This document shows positions 48,019-56,506 of a stretch of 64,000 nucleotides of DNA, in pieces; position 1 is the first letter of the stretch; each line of letters begins with the position of its first letter. Source of the DNA: Ilumatobacter coccineus YM16-304 (GTDB lineage Bacteria; Actinomycetota; Acidimicrobiia; Acidimicrobiales; Ilumatobacteraceae); the NCBI RefSeq assembly GCF_000348785.1, contig NC_020520.1, positions 1,550,001 to 1,614,000 on the forward strand, given 5' to 3'. The notes under the pieces are model-generated. The model searched no databases, was not told where the DNA came from, and saw nothing but the letters and a program-made list of their open reading frames with translations. The position numbers were made by a program, and so were the translations under genes.

Positions 48019-48543
48019 ATGACGACGCATGAGCGCCCGTTCGGGCGATACCTCGAAGACTTCACGCCCGGCGACATCCTCCGGCACTGGCCCGGCAAGA
48101 CGATCACCGAGTACGACGATCATCTGTTCTGCATGATCACGATGAACCACCATCCGTTGCACACCAACGACTGGTTCGCCGCCGAGTCGGTGCAAGGCCG
48201 CAACGTGGTCGTCGGCAACCTCGTCTACTCGCTCGTGCTCGGCATGAGCGTCCCCGACGTGTCGGGTGCGGCGATCGCCAACCTCGAGATCGAGACCCTG
48301 CAGCACAAGTTCCCCACGTTCCACGGCGACACCATCCACGCCGAGACGCGCGTGCTCGAGGTGAAGGAGTCGAAGTCGAAGCCCGACCGCGGCATCGTCA
48401 CCGTCGAGACCAAGGGCTTCAACCAGGACGGCAAAGAGGTGTGCTACTTCAAGCGCAAGGTGCTCATCTGGAAGAAGGATGCCGCACCCGACCGGAAGCG
48501 CCCATACGACGGCGTCGAGGTGTGGAGCGACGAATCGTCGTGA
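48019..48543 (+). CDS. MaoC family (R)-hydratase, mesaconyl-CoA hydratase-like
   Basis: 174-residue hot-dog-fold hydratase. The opening GRYLEDFTPGDILRHWPGKTITEYDDHLF and the catalytic-region MNHHPLHTNDWFAA (conserved His and Asp-type positions) match the MaoC branch containing mesaconyl-CoA hydratase. Together with two malyl-CoA lyase-type genes downstream it could act on C4/C5 dicarboxyl-CoA esters, for example hydrating mesaconyl-CoA to beta-methylmalyl-CoA (inference). Start ATG 48019. It is followed 12 bases later by mutY. Confidence 0.85.
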   Translation: MTTHERPFGRYLEDFTPGDILRHWPGKTITEYDDHLFCMITMNHHPLHTNDWFAAESVQGRNVVVGNLVYSLVLGMSVPDVSGAAIANLEIETLQHKFPTFHGDTIHAETRVLEVKESKSKPDRGIVTVETKGFNQDGKEVCYFKRKVLIWKKDAAPDRKRPYDGVEVWSDESS

Positions 48544-48555
48544 GTCGACGGCCCG

Positions 48556-49431
48556 ATGCCCGCACCGCGGCCTGACGACGTTCCGAACGGGGTCACGGCC
48601 GACGAGCCGCCGTTCGACTCGGGCGCGGTGCTGGCATGGGGCATCCCCCGTCTGCGAGAACTGCCGTGGCGGGCCGAGCGCGATCCGTGGCGGATCCTCG
48701 TCGCGGAGGTGATGTTGCAGCAGACCCAAGCGGAGCGTGTGATCCCGAAGTGGCTCGCGTTCCTCGACGCGTACCCGACGCCGTCGGTGTGCGCCGACGC
48801 CTCCGTCGGCGACCTGCTCCGGCTCTGGCAGGGGCTCGGGTATCCGCGTCGAGCGCGCAACCTGCATCGCACGGCCCAGCAGGTGGTCGAGGAACACGAC
48901 GGGCGGCTTCCCGACGATCTCGACGACCTGTTGGCGTTGCCCGGCATCGGCCCGTACACGGCGCGAGCGGTGCTCGCGTTCGCGTTCGAGCGTGACGTCG
49001 CCGTCGTCGACACCAACATCGCGCGCATCCTCGCGCGCAGTACGGGGGAGCGGTTGACGCCGAAACGAGCGCAGGCTGCGGCCGACGCGCTCGTCCCGGC
49101 AGGCGACGGGTGGATCTGGAACCAGGTCCTGATGGACCTCGGCGCGATGGTCTGCCGTCCGACGCCGTCGTGCGGTGACTGTCCGATTTCAGCGGAGTGC
49201 GCATGGCAGCAGGCCGGGAAGCCGAGCCCCGACCCGGCGGTCGGATCCGCAGGCGTCAGCACCAAGCAGGCCCGCTTCGAAGGGAGCGACCGCCAGGCTC
49301 GCGGCCGCGTGCTGGCCTCGCTCGCCGCCGGGCCACGACCGACCGACGCCTTCGACGAGCGCATCGTGCACGGCCTGCTCGCCGACGGACTGGTCGAGAC
49401 GGTCGGTGACCGACTCCGGCTGCCGCACTGA
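48556..49431 (+). CDS. mutY: A/G-specific adenine glycosylase MutY
   Basis: 291-residue base-excision repair glycosylase that removes adenine opposite 8-oxoguanine. HhH-GPD core: Glu51 in [11 protein letters not shown], hairpin [11 protein letters not shown], and catalytic Asp152 in [10 protein letters not shown]. The iron-sulfur cluster region has four Cys in [18 protein letters not shown], spaced C-x5-C-x2-C-x5-C, one residue shorter in the first interval than the usual C-x6-C. There is no C-terminal NUDIX-like domain, which is short but usual in actinobacteria. It lies inside the MaoC-lyase gene group but is unlikely to be functionally linked. Confidence 0.92.
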   Translation: MPAPRPDDVPNGVTADEPPFDSGAVLAWGIPRLRELPWRAERDPWRILVAEVMLQQTQAERVIPKWLAFLDAYPTPSVCADASVGDLLRLWQGLGYPRRARNLHRTAQQVVEEHDGRLPDDLDDLLALPGIGPYTARAVLAFAFERDVAVVDTNIARILARSTGERLTPKRAQAAADALVPAGDGWIWNQVLMDLGAMVCRPTPSCGDCPISAECAWQQAGKPSPDPAVGSAGVSTKQARFEGSDRQARGRVLASLAAGPRPTDAFDERIVHGLLADGLVETVGDRLRLPH

Positions 49432-49492
49432 GTTCGCGCTTCGAGCCCGCCGATTACCTCTCGGTCGTCACTTCGCTCTAGCGTTTCATCCG

Positions 49493-50557
49493 ATGCGTCC
49501 AGCAAAAGACTTCTTCCGTCCACTCGCCGTCGGTGCGCCCGAACCCATCAGGGAGGTGCCCTTCCCACCGAGCCGGATGATCCACTTCTTCCCGGCCGCC
49601 AACGAGAAGATGCGCTCGAAGGTGCCGGCGATCGCGCCGACCGTCGACATCCTGCTCGCCAACCTCGAAGACGGCGTGCCCGCCGATCAGAAGGAAGCAG
49701 CGCGAGCCGGACTCGTCGAGGTGGCGCAGACCGTCGACTTCGGTCAGACGCAGTTCTGGACGCGAGTCAACAGCCTCGATTCGCCCTGGGCGCTCGACGA
49801 CATCACCGCCGCCGTCCTCGAATGCGGTGAAGCGCTCGACGTCATCATGATCCCGAAGGTCGAGGGTCCCGAAGACATCCACTACGTCGACCGACTGCTG
49901 GCGCAACTCGAAGCCAAGTCGGGTCGCACGCGGCCGCTACTCGTGCACGCGATCTTGGAGACGGCTCGCGGCGTCGCCAACGTGGAGGAGATCTGTGCGG
50001 CGTCTCCGCGCATGCAGGGGCTCTCGCTGGGGCCTGCCGATCTCGCGGCCAACCGCCGCATGAAGACCACCCGCGTCGGCGGCGGTCACCCGGGCTACCT
50101 GGTGCGAGAAGACCCGCCCGTCGGCGACGACGGCGAGACGGTGATCGACGCGACCCGCGCGACGCACCAACAGGACCTGTGGCACTACACGATCGCTCGG
50201 ATGGTCGACGCCTGCGTCACGCACGGCATCCTCCCGTTCTACGGACCGTTCGGCGACATCAAGGACACGGTCGCGTGTGAAGACCAGTTCCGCAACGCGT
50301 ACCTGCTCGGCTGTGTCGGCGCCTGGAGCCTGCACCCGGTGCAGATCGACGTCGCCAAGAAGGTCTTCAGCCCCGATCCCGCCGATGTCGCACACGCACA
50401 GCGCGTGATCGAGGCGATGGGCGACGGCACGGGCGCGCTGATGCTCGACGGCAAGATGGAAGACGACGCGTCGGTCAAGCAGTGTCACGTCGTGGTCGAA
50501 CTCGCCAAGCGTCTCAGCGAACGCGACCCCGAACTCGCCGCCACCTACGGCTTCTGA
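49493..50557 (+). CDS. HpcH/HpaI (CitE-like) CoA-ester lyase 1
   Basis: 354-residue TIM-barrel lyase of the malyl-CoA/citryl-CoA lyase family. It has the N-terminal [19 protein letters not shown] (metal-binding Glu-Asp segment), [32 protein letters not shown] (Glu) and the C-terminal [16 protein letters not shown]. The length, with an insert around [22 protein letters not shown], resembles L-malyl-CoA/beta-methylmalyl-CoA lyase (Mcl). These enzymes cleave beta-methylmalyl-CoA to propionyl-CoA and glyoxylate. The ATG at 49493 follows a 61-base gap after mutY. Catalysis not proven. Confidence 0.87.
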   Translation: MRPAKDFFRPLAVGAPEPIREVPFPPSRMIHFFPAANEKMRSKVPAIAPTVDILLANLEDGVPADQKEAARAGLVEVAQTVDFGQTQFWTRVNSLDSPWALDDITAAVLECGEALDVIMIPKVEGPEDIHYVDRLLAQLEAKSGRTRPLLVHAILETARGVANVEEICAASPRMQGLSLGPADLAANRRMKTTRVGGGHPGYLVREDPPVGDDGETVIDATRATHQQDLWHYTIARMVDACVTHGILPFYGPFGDIKDTVACEDQFRNAYLLGCVGAWSLHPVQIDVAKKVFSPDPADVAHAQRVIEAMGDGTGALMLDGKMEDDASVKQCHVVVELAKRLSERDPELAATYGF

Positions 50558-50602
50558 ACGCCCCGCCCCCTGTTCGCACGATCACACGAAAGAACCATCA
50601 CC

Positions 50603-51472
50603 ATGTCCGAAGACCTTCGTCCCCGCCGCTCGGTGCTCTACATGCCCGCGGCCAACGAGCGAGCGCTCGAGAAGGCGAAGTCGATTCCGGCCGACGCCAT
50701 CATCTTCGACCTCGAAGACGCCGTCGCTCCCGACGCGAAGTCGGCGGCCCGCAACAGTGCGGTCGACGCCGTCCGGTCGGGGGAGTACGGCAACCGCGAG
50801 CTCACCATCCGTTGCAACGGACTCGACACCGAGTGGGGTGCTGCCGATGTCGCCGCCGCCGGAGCGGCAGCACCGTCGGCCGTGGTGATCCCGAAGGTCG
50901 ACTCGGTGTCGATGGTCGACGACGTGTCGGCCCTGCTCGATGCCGCTCACGCACCCGCCGGCCTGAAGATCTGGCCGATGATCGAGACGCCGTCGGCGAT
51001 CTTCAACGTTCGCGAGATCGCGGCGCATCCTCGCGTCGCCGTGCTGATCATGGGCACCAACGACCTCGCGAAGGAACTGCGTTCACCACTCGTCGAGGGC
51101 CGTCATCCGCTCGTGCCGCATCTCGCCACGGCGCTGCTCGCCGCTCGCGAGGCCAGCAAGGTCGCCATCGACGGTGTCTACAACGACGTGAAGAACCCCG
51201 ACGGGTTCGCCGCCGAGTGTCGTCAGGGCATGGAGATGGGCTTCGACGGCAAGACGCTGATCCACCCGAGCCAGGTCGAGCCGGCCAACGACATGTGGGC
51301 GCCGTCGGCCGACGAGATCGACTACGCGCAACGCGTGATCGCCGCGTTCGACGAAGCGGTCGCCGAGGGCAAGGGTGTCGTCACGGTCGACGGTCGCATG
51401 ATCGAGAACCTCCACGTCGACAACGCCCGCCGCACCCTCGCCACCGCCGACGCCATCAACGCCCTCACCTGA
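50603..51472 (+). CDS. HpcH/HpaI (CitE-like) CoA-ester lyase 2
   Basis: 289-residue paralog of the preceding lyase, compact. It shows RRSVLYMPAANERALEKA, AIIFDLEDAVAPDAK (metal Asp/Glu), VVIPKVDSVSM, WPMIETPSAIFNVREI and GFDGKTLIHPSQVEPAN. Such short forms include malyl-CoA thioesterase (Mcl2) and citrate-lyase-beta-like enzymes. With the first lyase and MaoC it suggests a C4/C5 acyl-CoA cleavage pathway. It starts 45 bases after the first lyase and converges on the sugar transferase gene. Confidence 0.88.
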   Translation: MSEDLRPRRSVLYMPAANERALEKAKSIPADAIIFDLEDAVAPDAKSAARNSAVDAVRSGEYGNRELTIRCNGLDTEWGAADVAAAGAAAPSAVVIPKVDSVSMVDDVSALLDAAHAPAGLKIWPMIETPSAIFNVREIAAHPRVAVLIMGTNDLAKELRSPLVEGRHPLVPHLATALLAAREASKVAIDGVYNDVKNPDGFAAECRQGMEMGFDGKTLIHPSQVEPANDMWAPSADEIDYAQRVIAAFDEAVAEGKGVVTVDGRMIENLHVDNARRTLATADAINALT

Positions 51473-51489
51473 CGCCGCTTCGTTCGGCG
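51473..51489. terminator. Weak hairpin between convergent genes
   Basis: CGCCG (51473-51477) and CGGCG (51485-51489) can form a 5-bp stem with a seven-base loop in the 30-base gap between the lyase and the convergent sugar transferase gene. It is short and could be chance in GC-rich DNA. Confidence 0.25.
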
Positions 51490-51502
51490 GGCGACTCGTG
51501 TA

Positions 51503-53068
51503 TCAGGCAGCGCCGCGTCCGGTGAGGACGACGCCGATCGTCCGAGCGCAGATCTTCAGATCGTGGAGCAGCGACCAGTTGTCGACGTAGTAGAGGTCGA
51601 GTCGCTTGTAGGTCTCGAATGACGCATCGGAGCGGCCCGACACCTGCCACATGCCGGTGAGGCCCGGCAGCACTCGAAGCCGTTCCCGAACCGAATCGTC
51701 CCACTGCTCGAACTCGCTCGGGAGCGCCGGCCGAGGGCCCACCATGCTCATCGACCCGATCAGTACACAGAACAACTGTGGAAGCTCGTCGATCGACAAC
51801 TTTCGAAGCACGCCGCCGACCTTCGTGATGCGCGGATCCTTGCGAATCTTGAACAGCGGTCCATCGGCCTCGTTCTGGTCGAAGAATTCGTGTTTGCGTT
51901 GCTCTGCGTTGTGTTCCATCGTGCGGAACTTCAGTACCTCGAACAGTTCACCGTCTTTGCCGATTCGGATCTGCCGGAAGAAGACCGGCCCACGCGAGGT
52001 GAAGGCGATCAACAGCCCGGCGATGATCTGAATCGGCAACGTGACGACGAGGATGGTCAGCGCAAGGCACACGTCGAATGTTCGCTTGGCCGATTCCTGC
52101 CAACCGTTGCGCATCACGGGTTCGACGTAGATCATGGTTCGGCCGTCGAGCGTCTGGGGACGGATTCGAGCGATGTCGATGTCACGAAGGCTCGACGACA
52201 ACGCGACGTGGTATCCCGCATCGGTCAGGCGGCGCGTGAGGACGTTGACCTCGTCGGAATCTACCGACGACAGAGAGACGACGACTCCGACAGCGTCGTG
52301 CTCGTCGAGCACGTGACAGATGTTGTCGATCGTGCCGAGCACGGCAACGCCGCCGCGTTCGCCGAGATCGTCGTCGCCGGCGAACCCCACGACCTTGTAG
52401 CCGAGGGAGGGGTTGCGTTCATACGCATGCATGAGCCCGATCGCGTGGGCGTCGGTGCCGACGATGATGATCCGGCGTTGCAGGCGACCCTGGCTGCGCA
52501 TCCGTGCGAACAGCGAACGGGCGAATCGGCGCTCCAGCAGCAGCGCCGTCGAGATGCTGAACGCCAGGAGCAAGACCCACAGTCGCGAGAGTTCGTTGTA
52601 CTGCGATGCCAGCGAGATCAGCAACAATCCGCTCATTCCAACGCCGACAGCCTTGAGGATGTTGCTGGCTTCCTCCATGCGTCGCTCGTTGGCACGTCCC
52701 TTGTAGAGCCGATTGAAACCCGCACCGACCGCGAAGAATGGGAGGCTCGCGACCACCAACATGAGATGGCTCGACATGACGAAGCGCGGGACCGGTCTGA
52801 GAATCGCCTGGATGGCGAACGCAGCGACCACTCCGACCGCCATCGCCACGGCGTCGGCAACCACGAGTCGGGACTTGAGTTGACGAGACGTCAGCGTCGT
52901 GGGGGCGTCGTCACCCGTGGCCGACGGCACATCGCCACCATCCGCGCTCGATGTCGGTCCGGCCGGTAACTTTGCATATCGTTCCGGTCGCCTGATGATC
53001 GCGACGCGCTTCGACCGTTTTCGATCGCCGCTTGTCGGATTGTCCGCTCGGTGTAGTCCGCTTTTCAT
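51503..53068 (-). CDS. Polyprenyl glycosylphosphotransferase (sugar transferase), copy 2
   Basis: 521-residue inner-membrane enzyme that starts polysaccharide repeat-unit assembly by moving a hexose-1-phosphate onto undecaprenyl phosphate. Four N-terminal spans (about 67-205) come first. A CoA-binding-like Rossmann domain follows (RRIIIVGTDAHAIGLMHAYERN), then a span (DVCLALTILVVTLPIQIIAGLLIAF). The catalytic WcaJ/bac_transf domain is last, with GPVFFRQIRIGKDGELFEVLKFRTM, LSIDELPQLF, MSMVGPRPALP and LPGLTGMWQVSGRSD. Start ATG 53068 is favoured by a GCGAGGG site; ATG 53074 is two codons earlier. It is highly similar to the next upstream gene. Confidence 0.93.
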   Translation of the reverse strand: MKSGLHRADNPTSGDRKRSKRVAIIRRPERYAKLPAGPTSSADGGDVPSATGDDAPTTLTSRQLKSRLVVADAVAMAVGVVAAFAIQAILRPVPRFVMSSHLMLVVASLPFFAVGAGFNRLYKGRANERRMEEASNILKAVGVGMSGLLLISLASQYNELSRLWVLLLAFSISTALLLERRFARSLFARMRSQGRLQRRIIIVGTDAHAIGLMHAYERNPSLGYKVVGFAGDDDLGERGGVAVLGTIDNICHVLDEHDAVGVVVSLSSVDSDEVNVLTRRLTDAGYHVALSSSLRDIDIARIRPQTLDGRTMIYVEPVMRNGWQESAKRTFDVCLALTILVVTLPIQIIAGLLIAFTSRGPVFFRQIRIGKDGELFEVLKFRTMEHNAEQRKHEFFDQNEADGPLFKIRKDPRITKVGGVLRKLSIDELPQLFCVLIGSMSMVGPRPALPSEFEQWDDSVRERLRVLPGLTGMWQVSGRSDASFETYKRLDLYYVDNWSLLHDLKICARTIGVVLTGRGAA

Positions 53069-53074
53069 ACCCAT

Positions 53075-53240
53075 CCCTCGCCTTGACTAACCGTTCTACA
53101 CCTGTGGCATGCCGCTGTCATGAGAATTATGGGTTTGCGTCGAAGATTTCTCCATTTCGATGCGTTACGCGCGTACGTGACCGCGCTGCGTCGCGCTCTT
53201 GGTCGGCGGCCCGCGACCGGACGTGCGTCGACGTCCGTGC
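53075..53240 (-). promoter_or_regulatory. Intergenic gap between the two sugar transferase copies
   Basis: 166 bases between two same-strand paralogs. An AT-richer patch (53110-53160, with ATTATGGG and AAGATTTC) may hold a promoter for the downstream copy, but no clear -10/-35 pair emerged. I see no terminator stem and no small gene. Confidence 0.3.
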
Positions 53241-54749
53241 TCAGGCTGCGCCGCGGCCGGTCAGAACGACCTTGACCGTTCGGGCGCAGATCTTGAGATC
53301 GTGGAGTAGCGACCAGTTGTCGACGTAGTACAGGTCCATTCGTTTGTAGACCTCGAACGAACTGTCGGACCGCCCACTCACCTGCCACATGCCGGTCAGG
53401 CCCGGAAGCACGCGAAGGCGTTCTCGGACCTCGTGGTCCCATTGTTCGACCTCTGTCGGCAGGGCCGGTCGAGGCCCGACCATGCTCATCGAACCGATCA
53501 AGACACAGAACAGTTGCGGAAGTTCGTCGATGGAGAACTTGCGCAGCAGACGTCCGACGGGAGTGATTCTCGGATCGTCCTGGATCTTGAACAACGGACC
53601 ATCCGCTTCGTTCTGGTCCATGAGGCCCGCCTTACGATCTTCGGCGTCGACGCGCATCGTCCGGAACTTCAACAACTCGAACAGCTCTCCGTCCTTGCCG
53701 ACGCGGATCTGTCTGAAGAAGACCGGACCCTTCGACGTCACAGCTACCGCGAGTGCCGCGATGATCTGTAGCGGCAGCGTCACGAGCATCAGCACGGACG
53801 CGAGCCCGACATCGAGAACTCGTTTCGCGCTGGATCGCCAACCGTTGCGAACCGTCGGTTCGACGTAGATCATCGTCTGGCCGTCGAGGGTTTGCGGGCG
53901 AAGACGACCGAGGTCGATGTCACGCAGGGAGGACGAGAGCGCAACGTGATAGCCGTGGTCGGTGAGCTGCCTCGTGAGGCGGTTGACGGCATCCGACGCG
54001 ATGGATGCCAGCGACACGACGACGCCGACTGCGTCGTGCTTCTCGAGAACGTGGATGAGGTCTTCGACCGAGCCGAGTACCGATGCGGCGCCCTGCTCGT
54101 GGCCGACGACGCCGGCGAATCCAACGACCTCGTAGCCGAGCGTCGGATTGCGCTCGTACGAGTCCTTCAACGCGATGGCGTGATCGTCGGTTCCGACGAT
54201 CACGATCCGCCGCAGCAGCGATCCTTCGCGGCGGAGACGCCGGAAGATGAAACGGACGATGCGACGTTCGATCAGCATGCAGGACGTCACGCTGACGGCG
54301 AGGGCGGCGATCCACAGCCGGGAGAGTTCGCCGAACTGGACGCCGAACGCGATGATCAGAATCACGCTGATGCCGAAGCCCAGGGCCTTCAAGATGTTGC
54401 TGGCCTCTTCGAGGCGGCGCTCATTCGCTCTTGCCTGGTACAGGTGGTTGAAACCGGCACCGAGTGCGAAGGCGGGCAGACTGACGACGACGAGTAGGAG
54501 GTGGTCGGTCACGATGAACCAGGGCACCGGTTTGGCGATCGCCTGGAACACGAAAGCCAGAGCGATGGCGAAGAGCAGGGTCGATGCATCGGCCAGCATC
54601 AAGCGCCGCCGGATCACCGACGGGGTCATCGGCGATGGCGAGCGCTCCAGACCTTCGGCCTGGCCGTTCTCGACGTTTGGGATCTCGGTCTGGACGAGTC
54701 GGAAGCGTTCGTTGGGTGTTTCCGAGCCATGTGCTGCCGTCTCCGCCAT
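53241..54749 (-). CDS. Polyprenyl glycosylphosphotransferase (sugar transferase), copy 1
   Basis: 502-residue paralog of the enzyme at 51503, with the same order. Membrane spans from about residue 45 are followed by a Rossmann-type domain (RRIVIVGTDDHAIALKDSYERN), a later span, and a catalytic domain with GPVFFRQIRVGKDGELFELLKFRTM, FSIDELPQLFCVLIGSMSMVGPRPALP and LPGLTGMWQVSGRSDSSFEVYKRMDLYYVDNWSLLHD. Both copies end in RGAA. It lies upstream of copy 2 on the same strand. ATG 54749 is fixed by a GGAGGAGGAGG ribosome site; the frame extends upstream only over the divergent promoter region. The sugar accepted by each copy may differ in the middle domain. Confidence 0.93.
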   Translation of the reverse strand: MAETAAHGSETPNERFRLVQTEIPNVENGQAEGLERSPSPMTPSVIRRRLMLADASTLLFAIALAFVFQAIAKPVPWFIVTDHLLLVVVSLPAFALGAGFNHLYQARANERRLEEASNILKALGFGISVILIIAFGVQFGELSRLWIAALAVSVTSCMLIERRIVRFIFRRLRREGSLLRRIVIVGTDDHAIALKDSYERNPTLGYEVVGFAGVVGHEQGAASVLGSVEDLIHVLEKHDAVGVVVSLASIASDAVNRLTRQLTDHGYHVALSSSLRDIDLGRLRPQTLDGQTMIYVEPTVRNGWRSSAKRVLDVGLASVLMLVTLPLQIIAALAVAVTSKGPVFFRQIRVGKDGELFELLKFRTMRVDAEDRKAGLMDQNEADGPLFKIQDDPRITPVGRLLRKFSIDELPQLFCVLIGSMSMVGPRPALPTEVEQWDHEVRERLRVLPGLTGMWQVSGRSDSSFEVYKRMDLYYVDNWSLLHDLKICARTVKVVLTGRGAA

Positions 54750-55009
54750 CGAACCTCCTCCTCCGCAACTAGATCGTCGATTCGCCATCGAGCGACTCTC
54801 TATCATCGGTAGAGCCGCCGATTTCTTGAATATTCCTTGCCGACGCGACGTCGCGCGACCGCCGAGAACTAGCGCGGAGGGTGGCGCAGCGCACTTGGCT
54901 CGCGGCGGTTGGCGACCGGCGCAGAGACGATCCAAACGTTGCGACTGTCGCGAGCGAGATTTGTCGCCGCTGCCGATCGCCGAACATGTCGAGCCGGTAC
55001 GTTTCCATC
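54750..55009. promoter_or_regulatory. Divergent promoter region of the polysaccharide locus
   Basis: 260 bases between the divergent sugar transferase and secreted-protein genes. Visible features are a strong ribosome site for the minus gene, the hairpin-like CTCTA-N7-TAGAG near 54790-54810, the palindrome GCGACGTCGC near 54845 and an AT-rich TTTCTTGAATATTCC patch (54819-54835) that could be a promoter. Nothing was assigned firmly, and no gene is supported here. Confidence 0.4.
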
Positions 55010-56437
55010 ATGGCGTTGGTGCCGAGCGGTCGAACCGCGAGATGGGCCGCCCTCACGGGGGTCGTGGCACTGATCGCTGGAGTCGCGCTCGCGAGCGTGT
55101 CCCTCCGCCGGATCCCTGCCGGTGGAGCCGAGCAACCGTCAATCGAGAACCCGGGCGGTGACGCCGCGCCGTCGGCTCATCCGCAATCGCCCGGCGAGGA
55201 TCAGCGAGCCGGCAGCGAGACAACCGGTGGGGAGGGCGATGTGGACAACCTGCGAATCCCGTCAGGGCCGTACGAGGGTGTCGTCGACGATCGAACGTTC
55301 ATCGCCGCCTTCGACGACGATCCGCTGGTGCCGACCCCGTGGTCAGCAGAGAACTGGGACGTCACGGTGCATTCCCGTGACCCGGAGACGTGGCTCGAGC
55401 TCGACAAGGTCGACGCGGCTCACGGGCCCAACTGCGAGCCGCCGCCGGAGTCGCACCCGGTGGTCGCCTACGACCACACGGTGTTCTCGTGCAAGAACCA
55501 CATGATGACAGCGATCCGCGGAGACGCCTACGGCTTGATCTATCTCACGCCCAATCAACTCGTCGACTTCTCCGACGGTACGGCGACCATCTCGCTCGAC
55601 ATCTCGACGCTGCGAACCTCGGTGCGCGACTGGTGGGACGTCTGGATCACGCCGTACGACGAGCATTCGCAACTCCCACTGGATCTCGATGCGTCAGCCG
55701 ACCTGGCAGGCCCGCCGCGCGATTCCATCCGAGTCGGGCTGGGAAGTGAGAATCAGATGCTGGCGGAGATCTACGACGACTTCGAGAATGTCCAGTTTCC
55801 CGATTGGCCGAATGGGCAGGTCACGGGTGACACGTTCACGGGGTACGAGACCTTCCTCGAGCCGGACGCCAAGCGTCGCGACACGTTCGTCATCGAGTTG
55901 TCGACCGATCATCTTCGGGTCGGGATGCCCGCCTACGACTTCTGGTGGATCGACACAGCGATCCCCACGCTCGACTGGAACGTCGGCGTCGTTCAGTTCG
56001 GGCATCACTCGTACAACCCGACCAAAGACTGCAACGTCGCCAACAACCCGGTTCCGCCGGTCACCGAGTGTCTGCCGACGACATGGCACTGGGACAACAT
56101 CTCGATCTCACCGGCCATCCCATTCACCATCATCAAGGCGGCGGAACGCGGTGTCGGTGAGAATGTGCCGTCGTTCAACTTCCCGGCACCAGCCCCCGCC
56201 GACGCTCACTTGAGGTTCTCTGGCATCGGGCACGACCTCGAGGTCAGCTACGACGGCGGGCCGTGGCAGCCGGCCCTCGCACAACCGACGAAAGACGCGG
56301 TCAAAGAAGAACACTTCGCTTCGTACTGGACTCCGATCCCGGCCGGCACGACGCGAGTCGACGTCAGAGGTGCGGACTGGTACGGCGGGGACTGGCACGT
56401 GCGTGACGCCACCATCTGGTCACGCGACGTCGGCTGA
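55010..56437 (+). CDS. Secreted or membrane-anchored protein of unknown function
   Basis: 475-residue exported protein. A basic start and one hydrophobic helix (RWAALTGVVALIAGVALAS) form a signal peptide or anchor. A disordered Gly/Pro/Ser/Glu linker (about 45-80) follows. The large C-terminal region has many Trp, Asp and Tyr residues (WSAENWDVTVHSRDPETWLELD, ISLDISTLRTSVRDWWDVWITPYDEHSQLPLD), typical of extracellular beta-sandwich domains. Later segments RLRFSGIGHDLEVSYDGGPWQ-like and VDVRGADWYGGDWHVRDATIW repeat the pattern. There is a Cys pair near CNVANNPVPPVTEC. No catalytic signature was found; a glycan-binding or glycosidase-like role is plausible from the locus. ATG 54986 is an alternative start. 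Confidence 0.75.
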   Translation: MALVPSGRTARWAALTGVVALIAGVALASVSLRRIPAGGAEQPSIENPGGDAAPSAHPQSPGEDQRAGSETTGGEGDVDNLRIPSGPYEGVVDDRTFIAAFDDDPLVPTPWSAENWDVTVHSRDPETWLELDKVDAAHGPNCEPPPESHPVVAYDHTVFSCKNHMMTAIRGDAYGLIYLTPNQLVDFSDGTATISLDISTLRTSVRDWWDVWITPYDEHSQLPLDLDASADLAGPPRDSIRVGLGSENQMLAEIYDDFENVQFPDWPNGQVTGDTFTGYETFLEPDAKRRDTFVIELSTDHLRVGMPAYDFWWIDTAIPTLDWNVGVVQFGHHSYNPTKDCNVANNPVPPVTECLPTTWHWDNISISPAIPFTIIKAAERGVGENVPSFNFPAPAPADAHLRFSGIGHDLEVSYDGGPWQPALAQPTKDAVKEEHFASYWTPIPAGTTRVDVRGADWYGGDWHVRDATIWSRDVG

Positions 56438-56506
56438 GTTGCTGCTCGACGCCCTCGCCTCGTCGGAATCGGTCGGTGCGAAAATCTGCGTTAGGGTCAT
56501 ATTCCC

